A stretch of 44,106 nt of DNA from Acidobacteria bacterium 13_2_20CM_57_17 (GTDB lineage: Bacteria > Acidobacteriota > Terriglobia > Acidiferrales > UBA7541): the NCBI GenBank assembly GCA_001914785.1, contig MNDE01000154.1, positions 1-44,106 on the forward strand, given 5' to 3'. Below are positions 7,895 through 16,769 of the stretch, piece by piece. Made by a program: the position numbers and the translations under genes. The first letter of the stretch is position 1. The number at the start of each line of letters is the position of its first letter. The notes under the pieces are model-generated. The model was not told the origin of the DNA and made no database searches. It was given only the letters and a program-made list of their open reading frames with translations.

Positions 7895-9247
7895 ATGCAA
7901 TCACTGGGACGTGTTGCGGGGATGACGGTGCTGCTGGTTTGTTGCGGGAGCACGGGGAGCGCACAGGAAGCGTCCACGCGGAATACGAGCCAGCCCGCGG
8001 CACAGGAGGCTCCCAAGGATGGGATGCCTGTGGCGCTGACGCTAAAGCACGCGATTGAGTTGGCATTGCAGAACAGCAAAGAAATTCAGGTTGCGAAGAT
8101 TCAGGCTAGCGTGGCGGACCACGCCGCGCAGATTACAAGGGCGCAGTTTATGCCGAATCTTTATGCGGGTTCCGGCGCTGGATATACGTATGGAATACCG
8201 GAGACGCCGGGCGGGCGCGCGCCATCGATCTTCAACGTTTCGTATACGGAGCAAGTTCTCAACGAGCCTCTGCGTGGCCAGGCGAAGGAGACGCAGGAAC
8301 AGGCCAAAGCACAAAAAATTGTGCTGGAGGATGCAAAGAACAGCGTAATCACGCGAACGGCGATGGCGTATCTGGAACTGGAGAAGGTGCGGCATTCCCT
8401 TGAGCTGTTGCGCAAGGAACAGCAGAGCGCCGAGAAGATTCTGCAAGTGACGCAGGAGCGGCAGGGAGAAGGATACGAACTGCCGGTGGAAGTAACGAAA
8501 GCGCAACTGACAAAGGTGCAGGTGGTCCAGAGGATTTTGCAACTCGAGGGCCGGGAAGATGAGCTGGAAGTTTTTCTGAGATACCAGCTTGGATTGTCGG
8601 AGACGCAGTCCATCGAAGTCACACCGGAGGGGTTGCCCGGGGAAGCGGAGCAGGCGGGAGACAACCTCGTGGCGATGGCCATAACGCGCAACGCTGGATT
8701 GCAGCTTGCTGAGTCCGACCTTCGAGCGAAAGAGTTTCGGTTGAAGGGCGAGAAGCGAGGTTATTGGCCGACGCTGGAGCTCGTGAGCGTGTACAGCGTG
8801 CTGGCGAAGTTCAACAACTATACGCAGTTTTTTACGACCTTTCAGCGGAACAATTTTAATGCAGGGATCGATGTGCACATGCCGATTTTCAGCGCGCAGA
8901 CGAAAGCAGCGGTGGGGATGGCGGAGATAAACCTAGAAGCGGCCAGGGTCAACCTGACGAACAAGAAAACGGAATTGACCGCGGACGTTAGGCAAAAGAC
9001 GCGTCGAGTGCGCGAGAGAGACGCCGCGAAGGAGGTGGCGCGGCTGGAATTGCAGCTCGCGCAGCAAAACGTGGCCGTGGAACAGGCGCAGTTTGCGGAA
9101 GGGAAGCTGAATCTCCGCGAGGTCGAAAAGGCCAGGCTCGAAGAGAACGAAAAGTGGATGGCGTACCTGGATGCGAATTTCCAGAAGCAGCAGGCGCAGC
9201 TGGAATTGCTGAAGACAGCAGGACAATTGGATAAGGTGTGGCAGTGA
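7895..9247 (+). CDS. TolC-family outer-membrane efflux protein
   Basis: About 450 residues with a signal peptide (MTVLLVCCGSTGSAQE) and two long helical OEP repeats with alternating Ala/Gln/Glu heptads (about residues 45-235 and 250-445), the build of the TolC trimeric channel. Two ATGs are possible, at 7889 and 7895. The AAGGAG element ends at 7887, which leaves seven bases before the second ATG and only one before the first, so 7895 is preferred. With the adaptor and permease upstream it would complete a MacAB-TolC-like tripartite export path. A likely terminator just before it suggests separate or attenuated transcription. Confidence 0.85.
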   Translation: MQSLGRVAGMTVLLVCCGSTGSAQEASTRNTSQPAAQEAPKDGMPVALTLKHAIELALQNSKEIQVAKIQASVADHAAQITRAQFMPNLYAGSGAGYTYGIPETPGGRAPSIFNVSYTEQVLNEPLRGQAKETQEQAKAQKIVLEDAKNSVITRTAMAYLELEKVRHSLELLRKEQQSAEKILQVTQERQGEGYELPVEVTKAQLTKVQVVQRILQLEGREDELEVFLRYQLGLSETQSIEVTPEGLPGEAEQAGDNLVAMAITRNAGLQLAESDLRAKEFRLKGEKRGYWPTLELVSVYSVLAKFNNYTQFFTTFQRNNFNAGIDVHMPIFSAQTKAAVGMAEINLEAARVNLTNKKTELTADVRQKTRRVRERDAAKEVARLELQLAQQNVAVEQAQFAEGKLNLREVEKARLEENEKWMAYLDANFQKQQAQLELLKTAGQLDKVWQ

Positions 9248-9267
9248 AAAAGTGTTGGTGACTCGGG

Positions 9268-10662
9268 ATGCTCGATCGCGAGAGTTTGAGCGTGTTCTCC
9301 GAGGTTGCGAGTAAGCTCGACAAGGGCTTCGCAAAATTGCCTGCGTTTCAAGATGAATCGCCGGAAATGGCGCGTCTTGCAGAAGTACTTGAGGCGACGG
9401 CGGAGCGGCTGCAGGACAACTACCCTTATTTTCATCCTTTATATGCGGGTCAGATGCTGAAGCCGCCGCACCCCGTGGCGCGGCTGGCGTACGCGCTGGC
9501 TATGTGGATCAATCCAAACAACCACGCGCTGGATGGTGGGCGAGCGACTTCCGCGATGGAAAAAGAAGCGGTTGCGGAGATCGCCGGCATGTTTGGGTGG
9601 AAGAAGTTTCTTGGACACCTATGCGGCGGCGGAACGATGGCGAATCTCGAGGCCCTGTGGGTTGCAGGGCGACTACATCCGGGAAAGAAGATTCTCGCCA
9701 GTGACCAAGCTCATTACACGCACGGACGGATTAGCGGCGTTCTACAGTTGCCGTTCGAAACGGTGCCGTGCGATGCGCGGGGCCGCATGGACGTTAACGC
9801 GCTGGCGAAGCGACTGGATCGCGGCGACGTTGGGACCGTTGTAGCGACGATGGGTACGACGGCGACAGGTTCAGTGGATCCGCTGCCGGAGATCCTTGCG
9901 CTTCGAGAAAAACACGGATTCCGAATTCATGCGGACGCAGCATACGGCGGATATTTCGTGCTCACAGAAAATCTCGGAGGAGACGCGAAGCGGGCTTTCG
10001 CGCGGATTGGAGACGCGGACTCCATGGTGATCGATCCGCACAAGCATGGCTTGCAACCGTACGGGTGCGGCTGCGTGCTGTTTCAGGACCCCGAAGTCGG
10101 CCGCTTGTACAAGCACGATTCGCCGTACACCTATTTCAGTTCCGCGGAGCTGCACTTGGGTGAGATCAGCCTGGAATGTTCGCGACCAGGTGCGGCTGCG
10201 GCGGCTCTGTGGGCGACGCAGAGATTGCTACCGCTGAAAAAAGGCAGCGAGTTTGCGCGGGGATTGGAACGCGGAAGGAAAGCGGCGCTGGCCCTCTTCG
10301 AAAAGCTGCGCACGGATGCTCGATTTGTGGCCGCCTTCCCACCGGAACTGGACATTGTCGTTTTTGCGCCGAGAGCGTGTAGCGTCAGCGAGGCTTCATT
10401 TTTGAGCCGCAAGATATTCGAGGCTGCGGCGAAGCGCGATTTGCATCTGGCAGTGGCGGAATTGCCGGCTCTTTTTTGGCAAGGGAATCTGGGAGCGACG
10501 AAGCGGGACCGCGAGACCATCACTTGCTTGCGCTCCGTGCTCATGAAACCGGAGCATCTCGACTGGGTAGAACGGATTTGGGATTTGCTCTCAGTGTCTG
10601 CGGATGAAGTGCTTGGCGCCCGAGGACAATCCGCCAAGAGCGGGCCTGCAAACTCCATTTAA
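9268..10662 (+). CDS. PLP-dependent group II amino-acid decarboxylase-like enzyme
   Basis: 464 residues of the aspartate-aminotransferase fold. The pyridoxal-binding lysine is K259 in DPHKHGLQPYG. D223 (RIHADAAYGG) would contact the pyridine nitrogen and H149 (DQAHYTHGR) would stack on the ring. The CGGGTMANLEAL segment is the phosphate-binding region. These features are typical of the glutamate/tyrosine/aromatic-amino-acid decarboxylase family. The substrate cannot be decided from sequence. It starts 20 bases after the tolC-like gene and is probably co-transcribed, so its product (an amine) or a derivative could be the exported compound. That link is an inference from position. Confidence 0.82.
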   Translation: MLDRESLSVFSEVASKLDKGFAKLPAFQDESPEMARLAEVLEATAERLQDNYPYFHPLYAGQMLKPPHPVARLAYALAMWINPNNHALDGGRATSAMEKEAVAEIAGMFGWKKFLGHLCGGGTMANLEALWVAGRLHPGKKILASDQAHYTHGRISGVLQLPFETVPCDARGRMDVNALAKRLDRGDVGTVVATMGTTATGSVDPLPEILALREKHGFRIHADAAYGGYFVLTENLGGDAKRAFARIGDADSMVIDPHKHGLQPYGCGCVLFQDPEVGRLYKHDSPYTYFSSAELHLGEISLECSRPGAAAAALWATQRLLPLKKGSEFARGLERGRKAALALFEKLRTDARFVAAFPPELDIVVFAPRACSVSEASFLSRKIFEAAAKRDLHLAVAELPALFWQGNLGATKRDRETITCLRSVLMKPEHLDWVERIWDLLSVSADEVLGARGQSAKSGPANSI

Positions 10663-10712
10663 TGAGGCTAATAGCCGTTCGCTGTCAGTTAACACCAAAT
10701 GAGAGATAAGGT

Positions 10713-10785
10713 TTGAGGCGATGCAACGAAGTCAGGTAAACTAGTATCCATAAATGGGGAGCCCAAGCCCCGCGTGAATGCGCGG
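10713..10785 (+). promoter_or_regulatory. Possible hpnJ promoter and leader hairpin
   Basis: In the 200-base gap before hpnJ, TTGAGG (10713-10718) and TAAACT (10737-10742) are 18 bases apart, a weak sigma-70-like pair. The predicted leader of about 115 bases contains a CCGCG / CGCGG stem with a 6-base loop at 10770-10785. No riboswitch class is recognisable. Confidence 0.3.
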
Positions 10786-10864
10786 CCCTTCCCTTTTGCA
10801 AAACAGACCAAGTGCCAAGTATTCGAGACGGCCAAGTTTAGAACGCGAAGGCTGAGGGTGAAGA

Positions 10865-12367
10865 ATGCCGGATGTAATGAAGACATTGCTGTTGAATCCG
10901 CCGAGTTTTGAAAATTTTGACGGCGGCGCGAGCTCGCGGTGGCCCGCCACACGCGAGATTGAATCCTATTGGTACCCAGTTTGGTTGACGTACCCCGCAG
11001 GCATGATTCCGGGAAGTAGGCTGCTCGACGCATCTCCCCACAAAGTAAACTGGCGGCAGACCATCGAGATCTGCAAAGACTACGAATTTCTTGTGCTGTT
11101 CACCTCCACGGTTGGTCTGGAGAGCGACGTCAAGCTCATCCGGAAAATCAAGGAAGCCAACCCGAGCATGAAGATTGCTTTCGTCGGGCCGCACGGACAC
11201 ATCAAGCCCGAGGAGACGCTGAACGCTAGCGAGGACATCGATTTCGTAACGCGCGGAGAGTTCGATCACTCGGTGGTGGATTACGCGCACGGAAAGGCGC
11301 TCAGCGAGATTTCGGGCGTCAGCTATCGCAAAGACGGCAAGATCGTTCACAACGCCGAACGTCCGCAATTGCACACAGAAGAGCTAGACGCGCTGCCGTT
11401 TGCCACAGACATTTACAAGCGCGATTTGGAAATCGAACGCTATAACGTACCGTTCCTGCTGCACCCGTATGTGTCGTTCTACACGACGCGCGGATGCCCA
11501 GCGCTTTGCACGTTTTGCATGTGGCCGCAGACGATTTCTGGGCACGCCTGGCGGACGCGGTCGACGGAGAACGTGGCGCGGGAAGTGAAACAAGCGCTCG
11601 GATACTTTCCGCGGATGAAAGAGATTTTCTTCGACGACGACACCTTCAACATCCGCAAGGACCGCGTGCTGGATCTTTGCACGAAGTTCAAACCGCTGAA
11701 GTTCCAGTGGTCATCGACGGCGCGCGTGCACAGCGACTACGAAACAGTAAAGGCGATGGCGGATGGCGGAGCGAGGCTCTTTATCGTGGGCTTTGAGTCC
11801 GGCGATGCGCAAATCCTGAAGAACATCAAGAAGGGCGCAACCGTCGAGATGGGGCGCGCCTTCATGAAGAACTGCCGCAAAGTAGGGATCAAGGTGCATG
11901 GCGACTTTATCATCGGCTTGCCGGGCGAGACGAAAGATACGATTCAAAAGACCATTGATTTCGCCAAGGAATTGGATTGCGAGACGATCCAGGTTTCGCT
12001 GGCTCACGCCATGCCGGGGACGGAACTGCACGACACCATGGCGCAGCAGGGCTTCCTAAAAGTCGAAGCACTTGCCGATTCCGGCGGTCACCAGTTGCCG
12101 CACATCGAGTATCCGCACTTATCGAAGGCGGAGATGATGGCGGGCGTGAACCAGTTCTACGATGAGTACTATTTCCGGCCGAAAGTGGTTTGGCGCATCG
12201 TGAAGGAAGCCCTGTGGGACAGCCACGAGCGGAAACGCCTGTACCACGAGGCGACGGAATTCCTGAAGCTGCGTGCGGAACGCCTGAAGTGGGTGCGCAA
12301 GGGCGGCGACTACGACAAGCCCATGGTTTCCGTGCCTGGGACGTCTTCAGCTTCCGGGAACGATTAA
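10865..12367 (+). CDS. hpnJ: Hopanoid radical-SAM protein HpnJ
   Basis: 500 residues: an N-terminal B12-binding-like domain (about 5-145), then a radical-SAM barrel with the CxxxCxxC [4Fe-4S] motif at C211, C215 and C218 (RGCPALCTFC), followed by SAM-binding segments (FFDDDTFNI, FIVGFESGD, GDFIIGLPGE). This matches HpnJ, which in Burkholderia contracts the glucosamine ring of bacteriohopanetetrol glucosamine to give the cyclitol-ether head group. The next genes (two small transporter-like proteins, two HpnI-type transferases) support the hopanoid assignment. The start at 10865 has a GAGGG ribosome site; ATG at 10877 is an alternative. Membrane-associated cytoplasmic action is expected. Confidence 0.9.
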   Translation: MPDVMKTLLLNPPSFENFDGGASSRWPATREIESYWYPVWLTYPAGMIPGSRLLDASPHKVNWRQTIEICKDYEFLVLFTSTVGLESDVKLIRKIKEANPSMKIAFVGPHGHIKPEETLNASEDIDFVTRGEFDHSVVDYAHGKALSEISGVSYRKDGKIVHNAERPQLHTEELDALPFATDIYKRDLEIERYNVPFLLHPYVSFYTTRGCPALCTFCMWPQTISGHAWRTRSTENVAREVKQALGYFPRMKEIFFDDDTFNIRKDRVLDLCTKFKPLKFQWSSTARVHSDYETVKAMADGGARLFIVGFESGDAQILKNIKKGATVEMGRAFMKNCRKVGIKVHGDFIIGLPGETKDTIQKTIDFAKELDCETIQVSLAHAMPGTELHDTMAQQGFLKVEALADSGGHQLPHIEYPHLSKAEMMAGVNQFYDEYYFRPKVVWRIVKEALWDSHERKRLYHEATEFLKLRAERLKWVRKGGDYDKPMVSVPGTSSASGND

Positions 12368-12375
12368 CACACAAC

Positions 12376-12804
12376 ATGGGAAGTGAAAGAAGACTGCGGA
12401 TCAAGACGCTGGTCATGGTCTTGGCAATGGTCGTGTGCGCCAATGCCGGAGACTTGATGCTGAAGCGAGGGATGTCGGACATTGGCGCCGTCCAACTGAC
12501 GGTTTCGGGTCTTGCGCAAGCGTTCCGGCTGACAGTGACGAGCGGAACGATCTGGGTGGGAATTCTGTTTCTGACCGGCTTCATGCTGAGTTACATGACG
12601 GTGCTGAGTTGGGCGGACTACAGTTACGTGATGCCGGCGGGCGCGTTTGGATATGCGTTGCTCACTTTGCTGGCGGTTGTTTTTCTGCATGAGGCCGTTT
12701 CGCCGCGGCGCTGGGTTGGTGTTGCTCTGATTTGCGTGGGCGTGTTGCTGGTGGGGCAAACGAAACCACGGACGACGGCGGTTACCAGTGAGGCGGTGGC
12801 CTAA
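12376..12804 (+). CDS. Half-size EamA/SMR-type membrane protein, first of pair
   Basis: 142 residues from ATG 12376, eight bases after the hpnJ stop. Longer in-frame starts lie inside hpnJ and are rejected. Four membrane helices are evident (TLVMVLAMVVCANAGDLMLK; IWVGILFLTGFMLSYMTVL; VMPAGAFGYALLTLLAVVFL; WVGVALICVGVLLVG), the single EamA/SMR unit. The stop overlaps the start of the next gene (TAATG), so the two are translated together and probably form a heterodimer, as ArnE and ArnF do when flipping undecaprenyl-phosphate aminoarabinose. A role in flipping a glycosylated hopanoid is inferred from position between hpnJ and hpnI. Confidence 0.8.
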   Translation: MGSERRLRIKTLVMVLAMVVCANAGDLMLKRGMSDIGAVQLTVSGLAQAFRLTVTSGTIWVGILFLTGFMLSYMTVLSWADYSYVMPAGAFGYALLTLLAVVFLHEAVSPRRWVGVALICVGVLLVGQTKPRTTAVTSEAVA

Positions 12805-13172
12805 TGCGTGTCATTCTGGCACTTGCGGTCTTGATTCTTGGCAGCACCGGAGGCGAGATCGCGATCACACACGGAATGAAGGCGACCGGTGAGCCGGCCC
12901 GATTGCGCCCAATGGCGTTGCTTCAGTTCCTGGGGCGGGCAGTACGCAATGGTTGGTTCTGGGCGGGCGTACCGCTGATGGCTCTGTCATTTTATTCCTT
13001 GCTGGTTTTGCTTTCCTGGGAGCCCATCAGTTTTGTGATTCCTGCATCAGCGCTGAGCTATGTTGTCGGCACGCTGGGCGCCAAGTATATTCTGGGCGAG
13101 CAGGTGAGTGCGGCGCGTTGGGCGGGTGTCGTGCTGGTTTGCGCGGGAGTTGCCTTGGTCGCATTGGGCTGA
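12804..13172 (+). CDS. Half-size EamA/SMR-type membrane protein, second of pair
   Basis: 122 residues, four membrane helices (VILALAVLILGSTGGEIAI; WFWAGVPLMALSFYSLLVLL; ISFVIPASALSYVVGTLGAK; WAGVVLVCAGVALVAL). The start ATG shares its A with the stop of the preceding gene. The conserved small-residue-rich last helix and the PASALSYVVGTLGA segment are typical of EamA halves. It is diverged from its partner, fitting an obligate heterodimer rather than a recent duplicate. Function as a lipid-linked sugar or hopanoid flippase is a hypothesis from context. Confidence 0.8.
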   Translation: MRVILALAVLILGSTGGEIAITHGMKATGEPARLRPMALLQFLGRAVRNGWFWAGVPLMALSFYSLLVLLSWEPISFVIPASALSYVVGTLGAKYILGEQVSAARWAGVVLVCAGVALVALG

Positions 13173-13394
13173 CGACAAGCTTTGAAAAAAATATTGAACA
13201 ACAGTGGGCGACTAGTGATAGCGTGTAGGCAATGGTTTGGTGCCCCCGCGAGATTCCAGGTTTCGGTTGCGGCAACCTATCAAAAAAGTGTGGCATCTGA
13301 GCCGAAAAGACAACTTGAATAGTAAGATTCCTGCGTGACGAACGGGATTCGCGCTTTTGGTTTTCGTCTCGCAATGGGGATTCGGGGCGACGGA

Positions 13395-14630
13395 ATGTTG
13401 TTGCATACTGTCTATCGGATCGTGCTTGTCCTGGCGGTCGCGCCTCTGGCTTATTACCTTCTATCGCTGTACTGCGTAGTTGCTTATTTCCATGAATTGC
13501 GGAAATCGCCTCCCTTGAGTTCCGCGTACTTGCCTCCCGTGAGTATCCTCAAGCCCGTGCGCGGCGTGGACCGCGAAGCTTACGAGAATTTTGCAAGTTA
13601 TTGCCGGCTCGACTACCCGGAATACGAAATCATCTTCGCAGTGGCAGATCCAGATGACCCCGCTGTACCGGTGATCGAAAGATTGCAGGCCAATTTCGCC
13701 GCGTGTTCCATCCGGTTAATCAAGGGTGCAGAGCGAATTGGCACGAACAGCAAAGTGAATAGCCTGTGCCGACTGGTGCAAGAAGCGAAATACGACCTGA
13801 TGGTGATGAGCGACAGCGATGTGCGCGTGGGTGCCGATTACCTTAAAGTGGTTGCGCCACCGTTTGCAGATCCACAGGTGGGCGTGGTTACCGGTTTTTA
13901 CCGGTGCATTACGGCGGGCGGGTTCGCGGCAGACTTGGACGCCCTTGGAATGTACTTGGACTCCGCTCCAGGGGCGCTTGTGGCGCGAAGGCTGGAAGGG
14001 AAGATGCAATTCGCCTTTGGGTGGACGATGGCGACGACCAAGAAACAGCTGTCGGAGATCGGTGGCTGGGAAGCGATGGCAAATTATCACTCTGACGACT
14101 TTGAGCTGGGAAATCGAATCGCGCGCCGCGGCTATCGCGTGGAATTGATGCGCAAGCCGGTGTGGATGGTATTTCCGCAAGAGACGATCGCACAGTTCTT
14201 TGGGCATGAACTCCGATGGTCCATTGGGCTGAAAAATGTGCGCCCCACCGGATACCAGTGGCTGGTATTGACGCACGGATTGCCGTGGGCTTTGTTGGCA
14301 GCGGGATGCGCGACGCGAGCTGGATGGGAGGGAATTGCGTCGGCGTATCTGATCGCATACCTGGGGCTGCGCCTCGGGCTGGCTTGGACGACGGGCAGCT
14401 GGGGCCTGGGTGATGCCGGAGCATGGAAGAAACTGTGGCTCGTCCCGGTGCGCGATGCAATCAATTTTGCCGCATGGGTGGGCGGATTCTTTTCAGAACG
14501 CATCCTATGGCGGGGAATTGCTTACCGCGTGAAGAATGGGCAACTCTTCCCAATGACGGGTGCGAGCCTCGCGAACGATGGCGCTGCGCAAGGATTGAGC
14601 GCTATTACAAATTCTGAGAATATTACTTAA
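13395..14630 (+). CDS. hpnI: HpnI-type hopanoid glycosyltransferase, copy 1
   Basis: About 411 residues from ATG 13395 (MLLHTVYRIVLVLAVAPLAYYLL), which has a GGGGCGA element upstream and places a membrane helix at the N-terminus; starts at 13335 and 13374 are possible. It is a GT2/GT21-like processive-type transferase related to ceramide glucosyltransferase: PPVSILKPVRGVD, the metal-binding SDSDVRV, DDFELGNRIA and a HxxRW box (HELRWSIG), followed by several C-terminal membrane helices. HpnI in Burkholderia adds N-acetylglucosamine to bacteriohopanetetrol, the step before HpnK and HpnJ. A 222-base gap separates it from the transporter pair, so it may have its own promoter. Confidence 0.82.
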   Translation: MLLHTVYRIVLVLAVAPLAYYLLSLYCVVAYFHELRKSPPLSSAYLPPVSILKPVRGVDREAYENFASYCRLDYPEYEIIFAVADPDDPAVPVIERLQANFAACSIRLIKGAERIGTNSKVNSLCRLVQEAKYDLMVMSDSDVRVGADYLKVVAPPFADPQVGVVTGFYRCITAGGFAADLDALGMYLDSAPGALVARRLEGKMQFAFGWTMATTKKQLSEIGGWEAMANYHSDDFELGNRIARRGYRVELMRKPVWMVFPQETIAQFFGHELRWSIGLKNVRPTGYQWLVLTHGLPWALLAAGCATRAGWEGIASAYLIAYLGLRLGLAWTTGSWGLGDAGAWKKLWLVPVRDAINFAAWVGGFFSERILWRGIAYRVKNGQLFPMTGASLANDGAAQGLSAITNSENIT

Positions 14631-14723
14631 GACTGCGTATTTGCGGGATTGTGGAAGAAGCGATTCATTCGACAGCAGTTCTGAAGTTCACTATAGCCAG
14701 ATCATGAGAACGAGCGGGCCAGC

Positions 14724-15926
14724 GTGACAGCGCACTATGCGATATGGCATGACGCGGTGTTCCTGGTGGCGGCTGCTCCGCTCATTTACTACGCACTTGC
14801 GACTCTAGCGGCGCTGCGTTTCTTCCGGCGAGAACGTGCACGAATTCTGGCAGATTACACTCCTCCCGTTAGCGTGCTCAAACCTGTGCGGGGGGTGGAC
14901 TTCGGCTCCTACGAGAATTTCGCGAGCTTTTGCTGTCAGGAATACAGAGACTACGAGATTTTGTTTGCAGTCAACGACGACGGCGATGCCGCCGTGCCGG
15001 TGATCCGCCGAATCATCGCGGAGTTTCCCGAGCGGAGGATCCGCCTGTTTGTCGGCGCGGAGCATCTCGGTGCGAACCGAAAGGTAAACAAACTGGCGCG
15101 GCTGGCCCGAGAAGCGCGAAACGAAGTGCTGGTGTTGACCGACGGCGATGTGCGCGTGGGCCCCAGGTTTTTGCGTGAAGTTGTAGCACCGCTTGCGAAC
15201 CGCAAGACCGGCGCGGTGACTTGCTTCTACCGCGGAATCGCCCAGAAAAATCTTGGCGCGGAAATCGAAGCCGTCGGCGCGTCGAGCGATTTTTTCGCCG
15301 GAGTGCTGATGGCGGGCTGGACCGAAGGAATCACTTTCGCGCTGGGAGCCTCCATCGCGACGACCAAGGAATGGCTCGGGAAAATAGGCGGGTTTCAGGC
15401 CATAGCGGATACGCTCGCGGACGACTATGAACTCGGCAACCGTATCGCCAAGACGGGCGGCGAGGTTGTTCTCGCTCGCGAAGGCGTCTGGACCATGTAT
15501 CCCGCGCAGACATTTCGCGGCTTCTGGGACCACCAAGTGCGCTGGGCACGAACAGTGCGATTGTGCAGGCCACTGTCTTACGCGGGACTGCTTTTTACGC
15601 AGGGACTGCCTTGGGCGCTGCTTGCGGCTCTTGTCGCGCCGGTGAAGTGGATCGCGGGCGCTTATCTGCTCGCGTATTTGGTGCTGCGTTTTGCGGTGGC
15701 GTGGACAGTAGGAGTTTGGGGTGTTGGAGACGAAGTGCTACGCCGCAGATTTTGGCTGGTGCCGCTGCGGGACGCAATCCACTTCGTGATCTGGCTGGCG
15801 AGTTTCGGTTCGAATCGTATTCGTTGGGGCAACCTCGAGTATGTGATTCGGCAGGGACGGATGGTACCGGTTGGAGGCGTGGAAAGGCCGGTGGCAAAAC
15901 CCGCGCAAGATGTTCCACGATCGTAG
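14724..15926 (+). CDS. hpnI: HpnI-type hopanoid glycosyltransferase, copy 2
   Basis: 400 residues from GTG 14724, with the same plan as copy 1: N-terminal helix (VFLVAAAPLIYYALATLAAL), PPVSVLKPVRGVD, TDGDVRVG, DDYELGNRIAK and a HxxRW box (HQVRWARTV), then C-terminal helices. The two neighbours are clearly paralogous but well diverged (for example SDSDVRV versus TDGDVRV, HELRW versus HQVRW), so this is an old tandem duplication and the copies may use different sugar donors or acceptors. It is the last gene before the tRNA. Confidence 0.8.
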   Translation: MTAHYAIWHDAVFLVAAAPLIYYALATLAALRFFRRERARILADYTPPVSVLKPVRGVDFGSYENFASFCCQEYRDYEILFAVNDDGDAAVPVIRRIIAEFPERRIRLFVGAEHLGANRKVNKLARLAREARNEVLVLTDGDVRVGPRFLREVVAPLANRKTGAVTCFYRGIAQKNLGAEIEAVGASSDFFAGVLMAGWTEGITFALGASIATTKEWLGKIGGFQAIADTLADDYELGNRIAKTGGEVVLAREGVWTMYPAQTFRGFWDHQVRWARTVRLCRPLSYAGLLFTQGLPWALLAALVAPVKWIAGAYLLAYLVLRFAVAWTVGVWGVGDEVLRRRFWLVPLRDAIHFVIWLASFGSNRIRWGNLEYVIRQGRMVPVGGVERPVAKPAQDVPRS

Positions 15927-15956
15927 ATTTGCAGTTCCGCAACGCGAGACGCGCGG

Positions 15957-15985
15957 TTGACGACCGCTGAAAACCCGATTAAATT
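15957..15985 (+). promoter_or_regulatory. Likely promoter of tRNA-Gln
   Basis: TTGACG (15957-15962) and TAAATT (15980-15985) are separated by 17 bases, a good sigma-70-type pair about 70 bases before the tRNA. A 13-base palindrome CCCGATCATCGGG (16007-16019) lies between promoter and tRNA. Confidence 0.5.
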
Positions 15986-16053
15986 AGTAAGTAGAATCGT
16001 GGGTGCCCCGATCATCGGGAACGCGCTACGGTTCGTTTTTTTCCAGCGACGGG

Positions 16054-16127
16054 TGGGAGATCGTCCAACGGTAGGACTCCAGATTCTGGATCTGGCTATC
16101 TAGGTTCGAATCCTAGTCTCCCAGCCA
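16054..16127 (+). tRNA. tRNA-Gln (anticodon CUG)
   Basis: A complete cloverleaf can be folded: acceptor TGGGAGA/TCTCCCA, D-stem GTCC/GGAC, anticodon stem CCAGA/TCTGG with loop TTCTGGA (anticodon CTG), T-stem CTAGG/CCTAG with loop TTCGAAT, discriminator G and an encoded CCA. Length 74 including CCA. The DNA after it is degraded and recombined, as is often seen next to tRNA integration sites. Confidence 0.97.
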
Positions 16128-16431
16128 ATCTTCTCTCCGTCTGGACCACCCAAGTTTCCTTCATCGTGAGATGGCCTTTCCGAATTGATGACACATCGGT
16201 GAAGAAGCCTCAAGCTGTCTTCTCATGTAGGACACTTGTAGGAATTGACTGACAGCGTGATGAACCATTTTGCGACTCGTTGGCTACTCGCAAAGCCGCT
16301 TGCGCTGGCTGGCTTGAGGCGTATTCTCGCTTGCGACAACCGACAAGCTCAGCCGGGTCGGCCCACCAAAGAGCATTAGAAGGCTCGGCCGATTCAAGTT
16401 CGCAATCCTCTCTTGGCTTCAGTACGGCAAT
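16128..16431. other. Gene-poor gap after the tRNA
   Basis: About 300 bases with no supported gene. Short open frames exist on both strands but show no recognisable protein features. No repeat of the tRNA 3' end and no integrase were seen here. Confidence 0.5.
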
Positions 16432-16749
16432 ATGCGGCGAGTATCGAGCGGTTGTCCGGTAGGGTTCGAGAACTGTGGCCACGAAAGATCTCTCCTTGCG
16501 CGTTTGGCTCAGCCGCATCCCGCAGAGCCTGCCTTAGTCATTTCCAGCGCATCCGATGAAGAGCTAATCACGCTAATGAAGTCCGGGCGCGGGGAGGCTC
16601 TGAGCGCGCTCTTCGATCGCTACTTCCGCCTGGTACTATGCGTCGCTTTGAGAATCCTCAGAGACACCCGAGAAGCCGAAGACCTCATGCAGGATGTATT
16701 CCTCGAGATTTACAAGAGGGCGTGCCTGTTTGATGCTGGGATGGGCTGA
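16432..16749 (+). pseudogene. Truncated ECF sigma-70 factor, region 2 fragment
   Basis: The open frame of 105 residues contains a good ECF region 2: ELITLMKSGRGEALSALFDR, then FRLVLCVALRILRDTREAED and LMQDVFLEIYKRA, which is the core-binding and -10-recognition part. It stops at a TGA right after FDAGMG, where family members continue through a linker to region 4. The matching region 4 is found 20 bases downstream in another frame, so the gene has lost its central section and suffered a frame change. The first 30 or so residues do not look like sigma factor and the true ancestral start is probably internal. It cannot work as a normal sigma factor. Confidence 0.75.
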
Positions 16750-16769
16750 CATGCGAAGAGCGCAAACGG

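Noticed and set aside
8042..8878. Long minus-strand open frame (278 codons) opposite the tolC-like gene
   Set aside because: Composition is typical of an antisense shadow, and the plus frame has TolC repeats.
16210..16518. Minus-strand frame of 102 codons after the tRNA
   Set aside because: No recognisable features and it overlaps the sigma-factor remnant on the other strand.
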